Assembly (NCBI GenBank): GCA_003556835.1
Contig: PWQG01000433.1
Span: 1 to 6,348 of the forward strand
Direction of reading: 5' to 3'
Source: Gammaproteobacteria bacterium
Lineage (GTDB): Bacteria > Pseudomonadota > Gammaproteobacteria > Pseudomonadales > Pseudohongiellaceae
DNA: 6,348 nucleotides
Shown here: piece by piece, positions 4,734-6,348 of the stretch
How positions within the stretch are numbered: position 1 is the stretch's first letter
How the letters are laid out: each line of letters opens with the position of its first letter
Made by a program: the position numbers and the translations under genes
The notes under the pieces: model-generated
What the model was told of the DNA's origin: nothing
The model's database searches: none
Seen by the model: the letters and a program-made list of their open reading frames with translations, nothing else

Positions 4734-6348
4734 TCAGGAATCGGCCTGCTTCTTTAGTTCGTACAACAGTTCCAGCGCCTGGCGCGGTGTCAACTCGTCC
4801 GGGTTCACGGTTGACAGGCGCTCCAGGGCCGGGTTTGGAATCGCCTCGGCGAACAGCTCGGATTGCCTGGGTGTACCTGGCGCCGGTTGCAGCAGCGGAT
4901 CGCTGTCCGTGGCCACTTCCTGCTCCAGTTGTTGCAGTTTCTGCCGTGCGTTGTGGATGACTTCCTGGGGCATGCCGGCCAGTTGCGCCACCTGCAGCCC
5001 GTAACTCTGATTGGCGGGTCCGGGTTTGACACTGTGCAGGAAGACAATGCCTTCCCGGTGTTCGGTGGCATCAAGATGGACATTGGCAACATTGTCGAGT
5101 TTTTCGGGCAGGGCGGTCATTTCGAAATAGTGTGTGGCGAACAGCGTCCAGGCCCGTAGGTGCTCGGCGATATGCACGGCGCTGGCCCAGGCCAGGGACA
5201 GGCCATCAAAGGTGCTGGTGCCGCGGCCCACCTCATCCATCAGCACCAGGCTCCGGGCCGTGGCATTGTGCAGGATATTGGCCGTCTCGGTCATCTCCAC
5301 CATGAAGGTCGAGCGACCGCCGGCCAGGTCATCGGAGGATCCGATGCGGGTGAAGATCCGGTCGATGGGGCCGATCCGGGCGGATTCGGCGGGCACATGG
5401 CTACCGGTGTGCGCAAGCAGCACAATCAAGGCAGCCTGGCGCATATAGGTCGACTTGCCGCCCATGTTGGGGCCGGTGATCACCAGCATCTGCCGTTCCT
5501 CGTCCAGACACAGATCGTTGGCCACGAACTGCCCCTCCATGACCTGTTCCACCACCGGGTGTCGACCCTGACGGATTTCGATGCCCGGATGCTCCTGCAG
5601 CTCGGGCGGGTTCCAGCCCAGGTTCAGGGCGCGTTCGGCGAAATTGCCCAGCACGTCGAGTTCAGCCAGGGCGGCGGCACTGTCCTGCAGCGGCGCGAGT
5701 TGCTCCATCAAAGTATCCAGTAGCGCTTCGTACAGGGCTTTTTCCCGCGCCAGGGCCTTGCTGTTGGCGCTCAGCACCTTGTCCTCGAACTCCTTGAGCT
5801 CCGGCGTGATGAAGCGCTCGGCATTCTTCAGGGTCTGGCGGCGGATGTATTCGGCCGGCGCCTGGGCGGCCTGGGCCTTGCTGATCTCGATATAATAACC
5901 ATGCACGCGGTTGTAGCCGACCTTGAGCGTGCTGATGCCGCTGTTCTGCTTCTCGCGGGTTTCCATGTCCACCAGGTATTGCCCGGCATTGGCGCTCAGG
6001 CCACGCAGTTCATCAAGCTCCGCGTCATAACCTTCGGCAATGACACCGCCGTCGCGCAGCACCACGGGCGGATTTTCGATGACCGCCCGTTGCAGCTGCC
6101 CGGCCAGGGCCGGATATTCGGCGATCTGTTCGGACAGTTGCTGCAGCAATGGACTGTCGGTGGTTTTGCTGATTCCGCGCAGCAGGGCCTGCAAGGCGGG
6201 CAGTTGCAACAGGCCGTCCCGCAGCCTGGCCAGGTCCCGGGGCCGTGCCGAGCGCAGTGCAACCCGGGCCAGAATCCGTTCGATATCACCGATCTGTTTG
6301 AGTAGCGGTTGCAGCTGCTCGAAGTGATATTGTTCCAGCAGGGTGCTC
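4734..6348 (-). CDS. mutS: DNA mismatch repair protein MutS, C-terminal two thirds (5' end cut by window)
   Basis: The frame is open to the right edge and ends with TGA (complement of 4734-4736), giving 537 residues of a protein usually about 855 long. The N-terminal mismatch-recognition domain with its Phe-x-Glu motif is outside the window. The part present begins in the lever/core domain (IGDIERILARVALRSARPRD), continues through the clamp (KVGYNRVHGYYIEISK ... RRQTLKNAERFITPELKEFE) and reaches the ABC-type ATPase. There Walker A GPNMGGKST maps to 5448-5474, followed by SSDDLAGGRSTFMVEM, Walker B LVLMDE, GRGTSTFDG and ATHYFEMTAL. The C-terminus NPDELTPRQALELLYELKK is the typical oligomerisation tail. 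All ATPase motifs look intact. MutS recognises mismatches and recruits MutL. Being next to rpoS is an old gammaproteobacterial arrangement. TTG at 6209 is an internal codon, not the start. Confidence 0.97.
   Translation of the reverse strand, partial: STLLEQYHFEQLQPLLKQIGDIERILARVALRSARPRDLARLRDGLLQLPALQALLRGISKTTDSPLLQQLSEQIAEYPALAGQLQRAVIENPPVVLRDGGVIAEGYDAELDELRGLSANAGQYLVDMETREKQNSGISTLKVGYNRVHGYYIEISKAQAAQAPAEYIRRQTLKNAERFITPELKEFEDKVLSANSKALAREKALYEALLDTLMEQLAPLQDSAAALAELDVLGNFAERALNLGWNPPELQEHPGIEIRQGRHPVVEQVMEGQFVANDLCLDEERQMLVITGPNMGGKSTYMRQAALIVLLAHTGSHVPAESARIGPIDRIFTRIGSSDDLAGGRSTFMVEMTETANILHNATARSLVLMDEVGRGTSTFDGLSLAWASAVHIAEHLRAWTLFATHYFEMTALPEKLDNVANVHLDATEHREGIVFLHSVKPGPANQSYGLQVAQLAGMPQEVIHNARQKLQQLEQEVATDSDPLLQPAPGTPRQSELFAEAIPNPALERLSTVNPDELTPRQALELLYELKKQADS

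Noticed and set aside
5160..5723. A + strand frame of 187 codons inside mutS
   Set aside because: It lies antisense to the intact MutS ATPase and clamp domains; the composition is typical of an antisense shadow.

Overview
This window looks like chromosomal core DNA of a GC-rich gammaproteobacterium. It holds the conserved stress-response neighbourhood truD - pcm - (DUF368 gene) - nlpD - rpoS on the + strand, facing fdxA and mutS on the - strand. The order nlpD-rpoS, with a convergent 7Fe ferredoxin gene and then mutS, matches what is known from Pseudomonas-type genomes. The ferredoxin closely resembles Azotobacter ferredoxin I. The divergent RpoS and the DUF368 insertion suggest a less-studied lineage (perhaps Chromatiales-like or another non-enteric gamma), but I cannot fix the genus. 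I see no mobile element, CRISPR array, tRNA or rRNA.

Left part (1-3064): four tightly packed genes, probably one operon. The 3' end of truD (tRNA pseudouridine synthase) overlaps pcm (isoaspartyl protein repair) by 8 bases. A DUF368 membrane protein (PopT-type undecaprenyl phosphate translocase family) starts one base after the pcm stop and overlaps nlpD by four bases. NlpD is a LysM/degenerate-M23 lipoprotein that acts in septal wall splitting. The surE gene usually found between truD and pcm is absent.

Middle (3065-4136): a 121-base leader precedes rpoS. It holds a strong stem-loop presenting a CsrA/RsmA-like CAAGGAT loop, a dense run of GGA triplets, and segments able to pair with the ribosome binding site and start codon. 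The encoded sigma factor keeps regions 2 and 4.2 but has a very short N-terminus, and the usual sigma-finger sequence is replaced by a Gly/Pro/Glu-rich stretch. A long hairpin in the 60-base gap between the convergent rpoS and fdxA probably ends both transcripts.

Right part (4137-6348): fdxA, with two candidate promoters in the 255-base gap behind it, and the C-terminal two thirds of mutS (mismatch repair ATPase), cut by the window edge.

Taken together, the genes serve repair and survival: protein repair, envelope recycling and wall splitting, the stationary-phase sigma factor, a redox protein and DNA mismatch repair. The most interesting parts are the altered RpoS and its leader. The rest is recognisable core genome with small rearrangements.
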